A stretch of DNA of 64,000 bases from Planoprotostelium fungivorum (lineage: Eukaryota > Evosea > Variosea > Cavosteliida > Cavosteliaceae): NCBI GenBank assembly GCA_003024175.1, contig MDYQ01000599.1, positions 124,001 through 188,000 on the forward strand. Direction: 5' to 3'. Below, piece after piece: positions 23,342 through 35,582 of the stretch. Each line of letters begins with the position of its first letter. Position 1 is the stretch's first letter. The notes beneath the pieces were generated by a model that ran no database searches, was not told the origin of the DNA, and saw only the letters and a list, made by a program, of their open reading frames with translations. The position numbers and the translations under genes were made by a program.

Positions 23342-26300
23342 TCATCGCTGATGGGTCTGCTGTATGACTTGCTGCAATTGTTCCGTCGTGATCGGCTTCG
23401 TCATCACGTCACTCATCCCTGCGTCAAGACACTGAAACCTCGTGTTGCTCATCGCATCGGCCGTTAAAGCCACGATCCTCGGTTGAAAATGTGGCAGCGC
23501 TCGGATCATTTCTGTCGCCTGTATACCACCCTACCGATGGTCATGTGATTGTCCCACGGATACTCCACGACTCACCATGATGGGCATATTACAGTCCATC
23601 AAGATGAGGTCGACTCTGTGTTTCTGCACCCACTCGACGGCACTCTTACCATTGTCCACGCAGTCAGCTTGGATTCCAAGTTTCTTCAACATCCTTAGAA
23701 TCACTTTCTGATTGATAGGATTATCTGTCGTACTCTCAATAAAATAAAACACAATAAAATATCTCACCCTCGGCAACGAGACACTTGATGGGTTTCAATT
23801 CGATTTTCGGTGAAGGCTGATCTGGTTGGGAGTTGACGGTCACGCAGCCGTGATAGAGGATGCCGTGGAGCGTCTGCGCCAACTGCCTCCGTCGGATGGG
23901 TTTACGTAAAACTCCCAGAGTTCCCGGACGTTTCGTCCGCGGTACGCCCACGATGAGATTTTCCAGGGAAAGGATCGGGATCCCAGGAAATCGATGGAGC
24001 ACCTTCTCCACTCCATCCAGCTCCATGTCCACGAAGATGACGTCCGGCGTCAGATTTCCCGCCCATTTTTCTTCTTCGAGGCTATCGTCCACCCTGGTCT
24101 TCCCTTCACACTGGAAACCCAGCCGGTAGAGAGTACGCATGAGTACGTTCAGTTGCTTGTGGTTACCCTCCAACACGAGTGCATTCTTCTTCTTCTTCTC
24201 GTTCGATTGAATGACTTTCCTCTCCGTAGAGCCCAGAAATTGTGCATCTTGTGATAATTCGGTACATCGTTCCAAACGAACGTGGAAGGAGAATGTGGAA
24301 CCTTGTCCTTCTATCGATTCAACGCTGATGCTACCCTGCATGGCCTCCACGAGACGTTGACAGATGGAGAGGCCGAGGCCGGAGCCACCCTGGCGTGGGG
24401 TCAGAAATTTCGGGGGAAATTCGTGGAATGTTCTCACGAATTTTCGGGTGATGGATGGATCGCTCTGTACGAACGGCTGGAAGATTTTCTTCTTGAAAGA
24501 ATGTCTGATGCCGATTCCAGAATCTTTCACTGAAATCTCCAGCTGGTCACCCCCTCTCACTCTGGCGAAAACGTAGATCTCTCCTTTCTCCGTGAATTTT
24601 ATCGCATTTGATATCAGATTGACCTGCAGGGATTCAGAAAATTCGAAGAAAAGGATGATAAATTTCCAGGAAAATGTTCCCACCATGATTTGTCTCAATC
24701 TCAAGTGATCGGAATAGATCTGTAGATCCAATGGAAAATCACATTCCATGATGATGGGTAGACCTTTCTTCGCGGCGTGGATGGTCACCACGTCAACAGA
24801 TGCTTCTAATACCGCTTGGACGATGACAGGCCTCCTCTCTAATATCACTTGATTCGCTTCGATCTGGTATCATCTGAGCATCATCCTTCATCACGAGGAT
24901 AACCGTGATGATCAATCAATGATGATCATCTCGATGATCATCAAGGTGATGAAGATGATCGTGTGGAGGTGCTCACCTTCGATAAGTCTAAGACGTCGTT
25001 GATAACGGTGAGAAGTTGGTCTCCACAGTGATGCCCTATCTCTAACACCTCTCGATCTTCTTCATTCAGATCGCTCTTCTCGGAAAAATGAGAAATGGAC
25101 CCCACCAGCCCAGACAGGGGTGTACGTATCTCTACGTACAGTCAGACGTATTACGTACGTAATACACACCGTGTGACATGGTCGTCAAGAAACGATTTTT
25201 CGTCTGAAGGGCCTCGTCCAATTCTTTCGTTCTTTCCTGCACTTTCTTCTCCAATTTATCTGTCTACAATTGAGTCTCCCTGGGAATACGTAACGAAGCG
25301 TATTTACCCTGCTCCAACACGAATACCGTCACATCAGTCTGGGCACACGACCAGATACCGTGACTACCCTGGCCGATATCCATCCTCTGTGCCTTCGTCT
25401 GTAATATCATCTCTCTACCGAGGACGTGGTAGCTGTTCTGAAACACGCTGAGATTATTCTTCTCGTTGTAGTTGGACTTTAAATCTCTGATCCACTTGAT
25501 GACGTCCATGGTTGTCATCCAACTCAACTCCTCTGTCGAGTTTGAGAATTTGATGAGATGGGATGTCGAGATCGCATGATGTGATGCACGTGATGATGAT
25601 GTGGTGATGTGACGATGTGATGTTGCCACGTGATGTATGACGATCATGATGATGAACGTCTCACTCGAGTTTCTTCCTTTGATGAGATCCGGTGATGAGT
25701 CGAATGACATCCTGGCAAATGCCGCGTTGGCCATGTGAAATAAAACCGAATCGTCTTCCTGCATCTCCACTGCACTCGATGAGTCCACCATCTACAACGT
25801 TATAGATGACTCACCCAGGCACAGAGGCGTCAGAGCAAGATTGAAGAAGGCCATGTAGTCCGTGTTGAACTCCTTCTGTGATTCCAGCGAAGATTCGGTG
25901 TTCTCTTTCACCGTAACTGTGAAGATGAAATTGAAATTTCCGTGGGATTCCACTTGTTCAGATGGTATCCACAGCCTGGTCTCTCTGTCTATAGCGCCAC
26001 AGCATGCGCCAGATAAGACGACGTCTTTGTACATCCCTGGGAAATAAGTACCGTACGTAGTGTACGTATGGGTGACTCACCGATTCCGGGGCAGAAGAAG
26101 GAGTTTGCGATCTGATTGATGGAACCGATGCGAGCTCCTTGACTTAAAGATTCTGCCAGCCAGATGATTTTTTCTTTGGCAAAACCGATATCACGATAGA
26201 CCCATCGATTCGTGATGGTATCGGCAGCTGCCATCATCATTGTCAGTATGACCGTTGAGATCATCGATAAATGAGAAGTGAAGAACTCACCGGAGTCGTA

Positions 26301-26978
26301 GAAAGTTTGTGCGAGATTCTCTGTGGCATGATGGATCAAGATGTCTTTAGCGACCATGTCCACCTCTAAGAGATTGTGCATGGCTCTCGATTCGATCACC
26401 TGCACCATGTTACATCTTTGAGACACCACCCCTCTTTAGACGATTGAAGGACTTACGGCGTCATACAGAAACTGTTGAAAGTCGATGGGCAGTGGTTCGA
26501 AATCACAACGAACGGGGCTTTTGTGTGCGTGGGACGTGCAGCTGGTGATGATGTACTTTTCATTTTCGATCTCCACGGGATCGAACTTGGCCGTGATGCG
26601 AATGTAACCGTCTTCGGTCCGTGTGATAAATTGCCTCTCGAAGATGATACCCGATGTTGCGGCCTCTTCCAATGACTCCCACCATTCCGGTGTGAGACCT
26701 CGATTGGAGACCATCATCATCCTCAGATCGGCTCGTCTCTGACAAGGTGCCCCTCTCTGATGGGTCTGTCCACTGAGTTGACGAGTGGTGCTACCCAATT
26801 TCGAGCACATGCCAGGTGTGATATAGACGACTACCATTCGATCCGATTGTACAGACGTGAAGAAGTGACCCCTCTCAGAATTCTCAAAGATATGAGTGAA
26901 GATGGACAGCCGATGCTTCTCCCACGAGGTCACGACATCACCAGTGCGCCGATGCTTGCTGCTGCTCTCTGTGGCCAT
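23342..26978 (-). CDS. Hybrid histidine kinase with C-terminal receiver
   Basis: Two-component sensor kinase. From ATG 26978 an N-terminal PAS-like segment (FENSERGHFFTSVQSDRMVV) is followed by a region that may be GAF-like (NLLEVDMVAKDILIHHATEN, NFNFIFTVTVKENTES) and a coiled coil (LEKKVQERTKELDEALQTKN). The phosphoacceptor box SHEIRTPLSGL is built across intron 25132-25169, which splits the Glu codon. HATPase motifs follow: NLISNAIKFTEKG (N box), KDSGIGI, and GGSGLGLSICQRLVEAMQGS. Next is a receiver-like segment (TPDVIFVDMELDG), then a full receiver domain with phosphoacceptor in LILMDCNMPIM and conserved Lys in MTKPIT. The stop is at 23342. No membrane segment is evident, so it is probably cytosolic. 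Intron 25770-25814 carries the shared palindrome. Confidence 0.88.
25050..25063. other. Histidine kinase exon segment next to the H-box
   Basis: This stretch lies in the exon (HFSEKSDLNEEDREVLEIGH region) just downstream of the phosphoacceptor box. It marks the helix that continues the dimerisation domain. No separate element is claimed. Confidence 0.3.
25150..25163. repeat. Different palindrome in a histidine kinase intron
   Basis: ATTACGTACGTAAT, a perfect 14-nt palindrome in the 38-nt minus-strand intron 25132-25169, 6 nt after the 5' splice site. The intron lies inside the H-box codon set. Its sequence differs from the CTACAACG family. Confidence 0.85.
25790..25807. repeat. Intron palindrome (histidine kinase)
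   Basis: ATCTACAACGTTATAGAT, with one mismatch between arms, in the 45-nt minus-strand intron 25770-25814. It starts 7 nt after the 5' splice site. The splice gives PLCLVEMQEDDSV. Confidence 0.85.
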
Positions 26979-27222
26979 CGCATGCGATGGTCTTCAGTAG
27001 AAGTTGCATATCAAGGTGTTACACCCACACGGTTCCGTTCTACGTATGCACCGAGAATTCGAGGAAATTTGAGATTAATAGAGGTCTGTTGCTCAGGCCT
27101 TTCGGGTGAAATCCTCCTTTGTCCTACTATTTGACAATCAACATCAAACACTATCTCATGATGAGGAGACGATCACTGTTTGTGTGCCGCGTCTATCACG
27201 CCGGTCACGCCAGACGAGTCAT

Positions 27223-28893
27223 TTATTCTTCCGCCTTCGAATAATATCTCTCCAAGAACGTCTCTTTGAACCTGTTGAAGCCGCCCCTCCCAATACTCTC
27301 TCTCATCTCTCGAAAGAACTCTAAATAGTGCCAGCAGTTGTGTCTGTCCGTCGTGTCATTCTTCTTCACGCATGCGATGTCGATGGCGTGGAAGAAGACT
27401 TACACGGACAGAAGGACGTTGGCCAACATCTCATGGGTCGCTAAGAGGTGGCAGACGTAAGCCCTCGTGTGGTTCTGGCAACCGTAGCAGGTGCAGCCCT
27501 TCAGAATGGGCTCTTGATCCAATTGAAACTTGCGGTCACGCAGGTTGATCTTGTAAGGACGATCGACGGATGCATCAGTTGAGAAGATGATGGCCTGTCC
27601 ATATTCTCCGATCAAGTGAGGGTAGTCACTGTTGAATACGTCGCATCCCAATGAAACGGCTTCGAGGATCTACAACGTTGTAAATGATACGACGCGAAAT
27701 GATTTTTTTGATACATTTAGACTGATTTATATTTGCTTGTGGTTGATGTTCAGACTCACCTGCAGTGGAGTTCCAATTCCAGGAATAAATCTAACCTTCT
27801 CAGCAGGGATGTGAGGCTAAAAATCGCGGTGAGATTCCATCTACAACGTTGTAGATCGTATTTCCCACCAGTATCCATCGGATCATCTGACTCTGCTGCG
27901 ACAGATCTTCTCCCAGGCCGAAGCTGCCGAGAACGAAGCCACAGACGTTCCTCTTTGCAGTCTCTTTCGCTGACACCGTTCGACTCCTCTCGTCGCTGCC
28001 TCCTTGGATGACTCCCAAGACATTTCCCGTCTTCATCTTCCATCAGCGTCGATGTTCTCATTGTAAATGACACGGACGATGATTGGAGATGAGACGAGAT
28101 GGAAAGATGAAGGGACTCACGTTGGATTCTAAAATCTTGTCCAAGATGTGAATGGAGACGTCAACTGATCTTCTCATCTTCTTCGATGTGACATGATAAG
28201 GTACGTCCATGGAGATACTCTCGATGAGATCACCATCCAGATCTTTCAACAACTTGACTCCTTGATGTGTCGTCAACTTCATCTGGATGATGTCAATCAT
28301 CTTCCATCTCATAATCGACATTCATCACCTTTCCTCTCTGTCTGACGACGAAAGAGAAGGCATCATTCGAGACAGCCAGACCATCTACGTTACAGATGGA
28401 ATTATAATTTAGAGGATCTCTGAAAGAGAGATAGATGGCCGTCTCTGTCAGTCTCTCTTCGCCGGTGGCCTCTGATGTGGTTGAGATGGAAGATGAAAGA
28501 AGATGTGATCACCTGGTTTGCCTCGAGGTCTGAAGTTGTTCTGTTTCTCTCCCACCGCGATGAAATCATGTATACCTCTTCCAAATTGAGAGATGGTCTC
28601 TGCCTCTGCATATCTGATCTCGACGGTGAGCTGGATCGACCATCACGGTCAACATACATATCCGCTATACCGATCTGGACTGCATTGCACTTCTTTTTGA
28701 ATTCATTCCAGATGTCCACAGTAAAATTAGGTGGAGCTCCTGCGCGAGAACCTAAAAAGAAGCATGGCGTGTCTATCTTTTTGATTCGATCAATGTGATT
28801 CCCCTGTTCATCGACCCGAACGATGGACAGGCATCCAGTCCTTGCCTCTCCTTCCGTCACCGACGGAGTCCACTCAACCTTCCGCATCGGCAT
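27223..28893 (-). CDS. QTRT2: Queuine tRNA-ribosyltransferase accessory subunit 2
   Basis: QTRT2 is the non-catalytic partner of QTRT1 in the enzyme that swaps guanine for queuine at position 34 of tRNAs with GUN anticodons. Start ATG 28893 (MPMRKVEWTPS). Family blocks in order: RIKKIDTPCFFLGSRAGAPP, NSICNVDGLAVSNDAFSF, LGVIQGGSDERSRTVSAKET, VRFIPGIGTPLQ, SLGCDVFNSDYPHLIGEYGQ, INLRDRKFQLDQEPILKGC, and the zinc site CTCYGCQNHTRAYVCHLL. The C-terminus ends FLERYYSKAEE. Introns 27670-27759 and 27817-27868 both carry the shared palindrome. Neither tRNA species in this window (Glu, Phe) is a queuosine substrate, and QTRT1 is not here. Confidence 0.9.
27668..27685. repeat. Intron palindrome at a 3' splice site (QTRT2)
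   Basis: ATCTACAACGTTGTAAAT, one mismatch between arms. It straddles the 3' splice site of the 90-nt minus-strand intron 27670-27759, so the arm supplies the terminal GTTGTAG. This is the one copy not placed near the 5' splice site. Confidence 0.85.
27839..27856. repeat. Intron palindrome (QTRT2, second)
   Basis: Perfect ATCTACAACGTTGTAGAT in the 52-nt minus-strand intron 27817-27868, 12 nt after the 5' splice site. The splice gives MIRWIL/PHIPAEKVRF. Confidence 0.9.
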
Positions 28894-29548
28894 GATGTGA
28901 TGTGTTTCAATTTGTTGATACTGTGCACCACAAACCGGGTCGTTGTTTTTTGGGTCGATGTGTTCTTGTCTTGTGGATTTCTGATGCAATCACCTGTTTG
29001 AGAGGGTCTTAGAGGTTTGTATGATAATGGTAGGGCGATATCAAGTAACGATTTGGAACGGAATCATTCATTGCATCAGTCCATCTATCTGGTAGAACCA
29101 GTTTATTGGGGAGGGGTAATGCGGATGGACGGAACATCCATTCTGAGTCTACGAGGGGATCGTCTAAATCAATGATGAGAAACAAGAGTGATGCACTCGC
29201 TGTGAAATCACTCACGGTGTATCGCGTAGGCGCTTCGCCATGGGTGTCTTGGGTTCTAAATGCGAACACGAATGTGAAGATGAACTTCTGTCCTCTACGT
29301 TGACTTGGAGGTAGTCACGTTTCGATCCCATCCTCTGTGACCGTAACTAGAACTGTGTGTGTTTGTTGTGCTGATAGATATTTATGCCCCGTGACTGCAC
29401 AAATTTGAAATTTTCAAAATCCGAATCTGGCGGGAAACAACGGATGTCCGTTGTGCATTTTGGCGATCCGAAATGAAAACGCCATTGGACAAGTTAAACG
29501 CACGGCTGAATGTTTTGTCCTCTTACGAGTGACCATGCAACACACTCT
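28894..29548. other. Intergenic with an uncertain minus-strand frame
   Basis: A minus-strand open frame of about 100 codons (about 29009-29315) reads RGQKFIFTFVFAFRTQDTHG and ends SPYHYHTNL. It has no ATG at its upstream end and no family I recognise; it could be a small gene or a 5' exon. Farther on lies a perfect 8-bp hairpin, ACAACGGATGTCCGTTGT at 29437-29454, and a TGGCGGGAAA motif at about 29428. Nothing else is supported. Confidence 0.35.
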
Positions 29549-31635
29549 TTATCCAAAGATTCTCGTCTGAGAGTCCCTCACGTCGGCAAAGTCATCCAAC
29601 ACATCCAACCGACAGCCGCTCATGATGTTATCCACTAGATATGTCAAATCCTCCAATGTGACGACGAGCCTTTTGTCAGAGTCAGTCTTTCCTTCATCAC
29701 ACCATCTTACCGTTGTTTGCTGTCCATCTTGATGCGAGATGATGTGTCTGGCAACCGGAAGGGTAGTCGCGTCGCTGTCGGAAACAGTACGCGACGACGG
29801 ACTTCAAGAAAGAACGTCTTAAATTGACGTGGTGAAAAGACGACAAGAGAGTCCATGTTGTCGACATCAAACGTAACACCCATTCCTCTCAGAATAGAAT
29901 CAAACTTGGAACCTGTTGAAAACATCAGATGGTGTCGGTGATGCAGTGTTGGTGTGCATCTGCGGTGATGAGATGATTTCACTCACAGAGAACTGAATCC
30001 ATAAATGGTCCCGGCAATTTGCTGGACTGAGTATTCTGCGCCATCTTCCATATATTGGATTGAAGACTACAGCGATTTAGACCATCGCAACCTCCTGGTC
30101 ACTCACTCTTCGAGGTATTTCTGTTGTGTGCAATTTACAGCACCGGGTCTACGCAATCGAACGTATCCTATCGCCTCCTCTGCCGTCATTCCATAATGCT
30201 TCATGATGTAACAGCAGATCAATGTTCCCGTCCTCCCTATCTCCATCATCCTACGTCTCATACGACCTTTCCTCACCGATTCCACCCCTGCAGTGTACGA
30301 CTGTCGCGCCTTCCCTACTCTCCACGAATTGAAGGAAGGCTTGCACTGTGTCTGATGATGGTACGCCACCATCGAAAAAAGGTAAGTCTAAATGATGGAT
30401 GTTGCTCTTGATCAGAGGGCCCTTCTCGTACAGGCAGTCGTTCAATCTGACGACTGCCGAGACTCCGTGGTTGACAAAGTAAGAGATGTACGCGGGCAAC
30501 GAAGCGTTGGATGGTGTACAGCAGGCCGCGATCTTCCCATCGATGACCCACGAAAAGTCCAGCATGTTGGCCCTGATGACGTCACGATACGTCATCATCT
30601 CCCACTCACTTTTCATCTACGGGGACGTTCTTGATCAGCCCGAATTGGATGGCCTTCCACAGCCCAGACATACAATGCTCCACCCTCACACCTCGTCTGA
30701 GCCCATCTGTGCCACCGAAGCCGATGAATTGTTTGTATCTCTTCAAGAATGGATCGACCACTCGGTCTGGGTTCATGCGACAGAAGAGGACCTGGTTCAC
30801 AAATTCAATTTTTGAATCGGGCGGGAAAACTCACGAGGGAGGTGGTGATGAGAATGACTGCGTTGGCGAGCATCTTCTCTTTTCTCCTTGGATCCAGGTT
30901 GGTCGTGCGATAATCGTTGCGTTTGATGTAGAAACAAAAGGCTAGTATAGTGAATCTGATGTATATGATGTTGTGATGCTCACTCTGCGTGCTTTTGGTG
31001 GGATGATAGCTGGTAAATACATGTTCCCATCGTCGCAGGTGTTCTATGCAAAGAGGACCAAAGTATTCGGTTGATTGAGCCCAAGTAGGCTCGATGAGAT
31101 CGTATTTCGTCAGCTCCAAGTAATGCATCTGCTTCTCCCCAAGCGTTTTCTTCATCTTCAGATGGGATAGATCCGTTTCGCTGAAATACATGTAGTCTGT
31201 CTGTGATCAGCTGCGTTCGAAATACGAAGGTCCGTTCTTCCCACCAGGTATGACTTCGACCGATCTCCTCTTCCAATCACCTTCCAGTGGTGAGTGGATC
31301 AGTTGCTGTTGAGAGGTATGTTTCAATTTTGACGGTTCGGCGCTGCGTGTGAGGGACCTCCGAACTGAAGAAGTTGAATGACTGTTTCCCATCGGAGAAG
31401 AGGGTATGGAGGCACTCATAGTTGCTGATTTGTCCGAGATCGGGGTCAACGACTTTGACCTGGTCGGCTGGGTGGAGGACACGAATATCTGCGGCTGCAG
31501 GGCGTCTCTTAACACGGCTAATCTGGCAGCAGATGATGCTGATATGGGTGTGCCGCTCATCAGAGGCTTACTCCTCACTACAAGATTGTGAGGACCTTCA
31601 TCTCTTCTGACTCGAGCTGAGCTTCGAACGTCCAT
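29549..31635 (-). CDS. CDC14: CDC14-type dual-specificity phosphatase
   Basis: CDC14 phosphatases reverse CDK phosphorylation in mitosis, cytokinesis and repair. The N-terminal extension from 31635 ([17 protein letters not shown]) is Ser-rich. The CDC14 N-domain follows: [47 protein letters not shown] and [12 protein letters not shown]. The catalytic domain reads [33 protein letters not shown], then the signature [13 protein letters not shown], which is created by splicing over an intron near 30250-30289. It continues [19 protein letters not shown]. Catalytic Cys and Arg are both present. The C-terminal part ([20 protein letters not shown]) is not a CDC14 feature I recognise. A further exon to 31778 is possible. 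Confidence 0.88.
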
Positions 31636-31975
31636 AAGAGGCTCCTGTCAGTAGGATACAGAATGATACAAAAATATAATCTTCGTAAAAATGAACCTAG
31701 CCTGTCACTAGGAATTTCAATGTCATCGCTACGATCTATACAGACTCCTGACACAGAGCTCAGTGTGAATTTATCCATGTCCTCATCTTCTTTTCATCTC
31801 TTCGTCTGACGACAACCACGCAGAGGATGACAGTCAAAATTCATCTTCACCACCGCTCATCCGAAAGCGTCTGTCATAGACTCTACACGAAGAGGAGACG
31901 AATAAATTGTCTATCTCCACACATCACGTCCATCGATGATCATGACGAGTGATGCCCATACAAACCAACCATCTA
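31636..31975. other. Intergenic, phosphatase genes
   Basis: 340 bp between the CDC14 start and the stop of the PP2A-like gene, both minus strand. A minus-strand frame at 31578-31778 (MDKFTLSSVSGVCIDRSDDI) may be an upstream CDC14 exon, but I could not find a splice that keeps the frame. Otherwise nothing is seen. Confidence 0.4.
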
Positions 31976-33264
31976 TTACACGAAATAATCGGGCATGTCT
32001 TTCAATAAGTCGATATCCGGTATGTCTCTCTCTGCATCAGGGCAGGCGAGGAAAGTGTTGTAGTGCTTGGTCAGAAACTCAGAAATTTCCAAGATACTTC
32101 CCACGTTCCCACAGCGGTATCCATAATTTGGCGCGCTCCAAATCGTCGACAACTGTACGACCGTGAGCGGTGAAATTTCGTCGAGATTTCACCTTCTTGT
32201 CGAATAAGACTTGGTATCCGTCCATGCAGAGTTGGTGCCCTCTTACAATGTGATCCAGACGATTTCCTTGTAGGAATCTCTGAACTGAAGTGAAACCAAA
32301 GGAGCAGCCGGCGTTTCTGATCGCATGATGTCAGAGACACATCAGATGATGATGATGTGATCGATCGACATCGCATCGTGGTGAGAGTAGAGTAGTGGAA
32401 AGAGGATGGATGGGATGTAGAAGATCAAGATGATGATGCACCTGTTGCTGTAGCCGAAACCCTCGTGTTCTGGGTCGGGATCACTCCAGATGAGATCAGT
32501 GAGGGGACCTTCTGGGGCAATTTCTATGAAGCGGTTCATAACACGAATCTGATCGAGGCAACTGATCTCGGGGGAGAGACCTGCAATGTGTCATACGATG
32601 GGATGGGATGACGATGATGGACGATGGATGGGTGGAGGATGGTGGCCCTTCACCTCCGTGGACGGCAAAGATCTTGTCGTCGATGACGGCACATACGGGA
32701 AGATAATCGAAGAGATTGGTGAGATAATTCCAGACGTTCGGATTTCCGTATTTCCTCATGCATTCGGAATATAAACCGTAGACCTGCATTGGAATCAGAA
32801 ATGATATCGTTCGTATATGTCGCCGATAATCGGACGATCGACGTCACCTGTGTGAGAGCCCTCGATTCGTGGCTTCCTCTCAATAGAGTGATCCGACTCG
32901 GCCATTTGAGTTTTAGACATAAAAGTAATGTGACGGTCTCGACAGAGAAGAGACCTCGATTCGTGAACGATCCGAGAAAGAGGTAGTTGACGTCTGGACA
33001 AGCTCCTCCCACCCGAAAGATCTCTAAGAGATCGTAGAATTGCCTGTGAATGATATCATCATCTGAAAGAACCTGATGGGAATTACCCTTGGACGTCTCC
33101 AACCACCGTCACAGGTGCCTGTACACTGACGACGTTAGGTTCGTCTATCAGATGTTCTTTCAGTTTCGAACATAACTCCCGGACGGATGACTCTGAGAGG
33201 ATCTCGCATTTGTGCAGCTGCTCTATGTATCGGTTCAGATTCAGCCCACTCGAATTATTCATGA
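31976..33264 (-). CDS. PP2A-catalytic-subunit-like protein with degraded metal site
   Basis: The fold and length match PP2A/PP4/PP6 catalytic subunits throughout: start [142 protein letters not shown], and the tail PDYFV. Compared with PP2A, four metal-site or neighbouring residues differ: GDVHG is GDVQG, GDYVDRG is GSFTNRG (two Asp lost), and GNHE is GSHE. The proton-donor His, the later metal His positions and the Arg of the second motif remain. No frame break occurs and introns are intact, so it looks like an expressed pseudophosphatase, not a dead gene. The C-terminus nearly keeps the DYFL methylation tail. Confidence 0.85.
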
Positions 33265-33540
33265 GCAGCCGATGATGTGCGATGTGATGTGACAGCCTAC
33301 GTACATTCGTTGTAGAGACTGAATAATCGATTCCAACGGCTTTTATGTACTAGCTATGGACCCTTCGAACAAACTGTTCCAGCCATACCAACCCGCCACA
33401 TCACCTCTCCTCTCTCGAAGAATCCGCCACCATTGGATTCTAGATGCATCCCTCCGGGCCAGACGTCATTTGATGATGTCGCTATTTGCATCGAAATAAA
33501 AACTTAAACTTAAATTTATGTCTATGGTGTCGGTGACCTC

Positions 33541-35473
33541 TCATGCACCGCTCTCTCCGTACTTCAGTGTGAACTCTTCGTATCTGTCCATTTCTGAGGC
33601 GTTCACGGAAGGCTTGCACCTCTTTATGCTGTTCATCACGTCCTTCTATCAACACCGTGAGTACATTGCAGGAGTGGATATAGAAGGCACACCGCTGTGA
33701 CTTGACGTGGAGGAGCCAGTTGATCGGTGGGTATATCTTCCATCTTGGCTTCTACCAGTCCGAGCTTCTACAACGAGCCGTTCAGAATCAGTCGATCATC
33801 CATGAAATCTCCCTCTCACGCTGCCTGGGCCCTTCCAGGGACGATAGACGAGCTTTCCCTTGCTCTCTATGCCATCGATGACCCACCATCTCGTCACGTT
33901 AATTCACGCGATCGTACGCGGTAGTTAACGTGACGATCTCACCTGGCAGAGTATATTTCTCTCAGAGGTTCCATCATGGCGTCGTTGCACAGATTCGACA
34001 AGTCCGAGCCGGAGTACCTGCGATGTTTCTCGTCGGTCGATCTACAACGATGTAGATGAATTATACCCTTTTGTAACGGTAGAAATGTCTTTTAATTCCT
34101 CAGGAGTCATATCGTGATATCCCTCCAAATTTTGCTGCATCATCGTCACATCATGCTTCGTGATCGTCATCACCTCCACTATGCTCTTCCTGACTTCCAC
34201 TTCTGGCATCGGCACGTATAGCCTCTTCTGGAATCTACAACGAGTCACCTCCCCCACTCCTCCCCCTCACCTCCTCAAGAAGGCATCGTCCAATTCCCAA
34301 GGACGATTTGTGGCAGCTAACACGATGACCCTTCCACTCTTCTCTGATCGAGCGTTGAGTCCATCCATCTGTCTCAGCAGCTCTGTCTTGATGCGTCTCG
34401 TGGCTTCGTCTTCCGATTCGTTTCTGCTGCGACAGAGGGCATCGATCTCGTCTGGAGGGGTCAGGAAATGTGGCGGGAAAATTTTCACCGAAAAAGAGGA
34501 CGGAGGAGGGGTGGGAAGAGGCCTCTTGGAAGAGCCGCTTGATGGATTTCTCGGACCTGTGGCAGGTTGTAGATGAAGTTTATTGAGATGACTCACTCGC
34601 CGTACCAACGAGAGAGGAGATCAGAAGAAGAGAGTGAATACACCACGGAATCTGTCAGAAATATCAGAGACCTGACGTAATGAATGGGCCACCTGTCTCT
34701 GTAGCCACGGCACAAGCCAACTGAGTCTTTCCAGTGCCTGGAGGCTGTTTGAATTTCAGTGATAAATCTTCACAACCTTCTCACTCCATACAGTAACACT
34801 CTCGACCACGGTCTCCTCTTTGCTGACGAGTTGTAGATCAATATTTACCGCAGGATGAATGTCTCACCGTTGAACAGCTGGGGATACTTGATGGGAATGA
34901 CGATAGCCTCTCTCAACCTGTATACCGTCAACTATTTTGGCGGGAATATTCTCCCACGCGGCTTTGGCTGCAGTTAGACCGACTACTGCAGACCACGGGA
35001 CATTGGGTTTCACCCAAGTCTGTTGAAAAGTGTTCTCCCTGTCATTTCCTCCCGTCTCTTCGTGAGTTCCCCTCTCTATCTTCTCTGAGGCAGCGGTTAG
35101 CTCTGCATGACGTTCGATCGTTCCACCTTTCTTATCTTCGGTTGTTCTTGGTTGAAACGAACGAGATATCAACTCTTTGACTCTCGACTTGTGAGTGGCC
35201 AAGACTTTTTGTAAGATGTCCTTCTCGTCATGTCAGTGTGATCCGGAGATGAACTCGTCTGGGATATTCACCTTCTTCGAATCAGAGATCTCTAACTGCA
35301 AAGCGAGAGATAAATGTCTCATGGTCTCTGTATAGAGTTGGGCCGCTTCCATGAAGTCTCCGCGTGCCTCAGAATCGAAACCCTTCTTACTGCTACACAA
35401 ATGAGCGACGTCTGTATCAATTCACTCACTATTCGGTTCCTTTCTGGACGTAGTACTCTGCTGTCTCTCCCAT
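33541..35473 (-). CDS. VPS4: VPS4-type AAA ATPase with MIT domain
   Basis: VPS4 disassembles ESCRT-III filaments in multivesicular body formation, abscission and membrane repair. Start ATG 35473 ([20 protein letters not shown]) opens a MIT domain ([20 protein letters not shown]). A linker leads to the AAA core: [20 protein letters not shown], Walker [27 protein letters not shown], Walker B/sensor [75 protein letters not shown]. The end, [20 protein letters not shown], is the standard C-terminal helix. The intron 34018-34066 (49 nt) carries the shared palindrome. Catalytic elements appear complete. Confidence 0.9.
34040..34057. repeat. Intron palindrome (VPS4)
   Basis: ATCTACAACGATGTAGAT in the 49-nt minus-strand intron 34018-34066, 9 nt after the 5' splice site. 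The splice restores TKGYSGSDLS. Confidence 0.9.
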
Positions 35474-35582
35474 GAGCCGTCTCGTCAAAAAGTGACAAAA
35501 ATCGCCGGAAATAAATCTGTAGTCTACAACCTGTCAAACGTTATACACAAATCCTGGTCATTCGATCAAATCAGAGGCAATC

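Noticed and set aside
28383-28397. Another copy of the intron palindrome (ATCTACGTTACAGAT)
   Set aside because: Here the sequence is coding: it reads through QTRT2 as NSICNVDGLAVSN in frame, so it is not an intron element.
29106-29303. Small plus-strand frame
   Set aside because: It is antisense to the somewhat better minus-strand frame in the same place and has no recognised motif.
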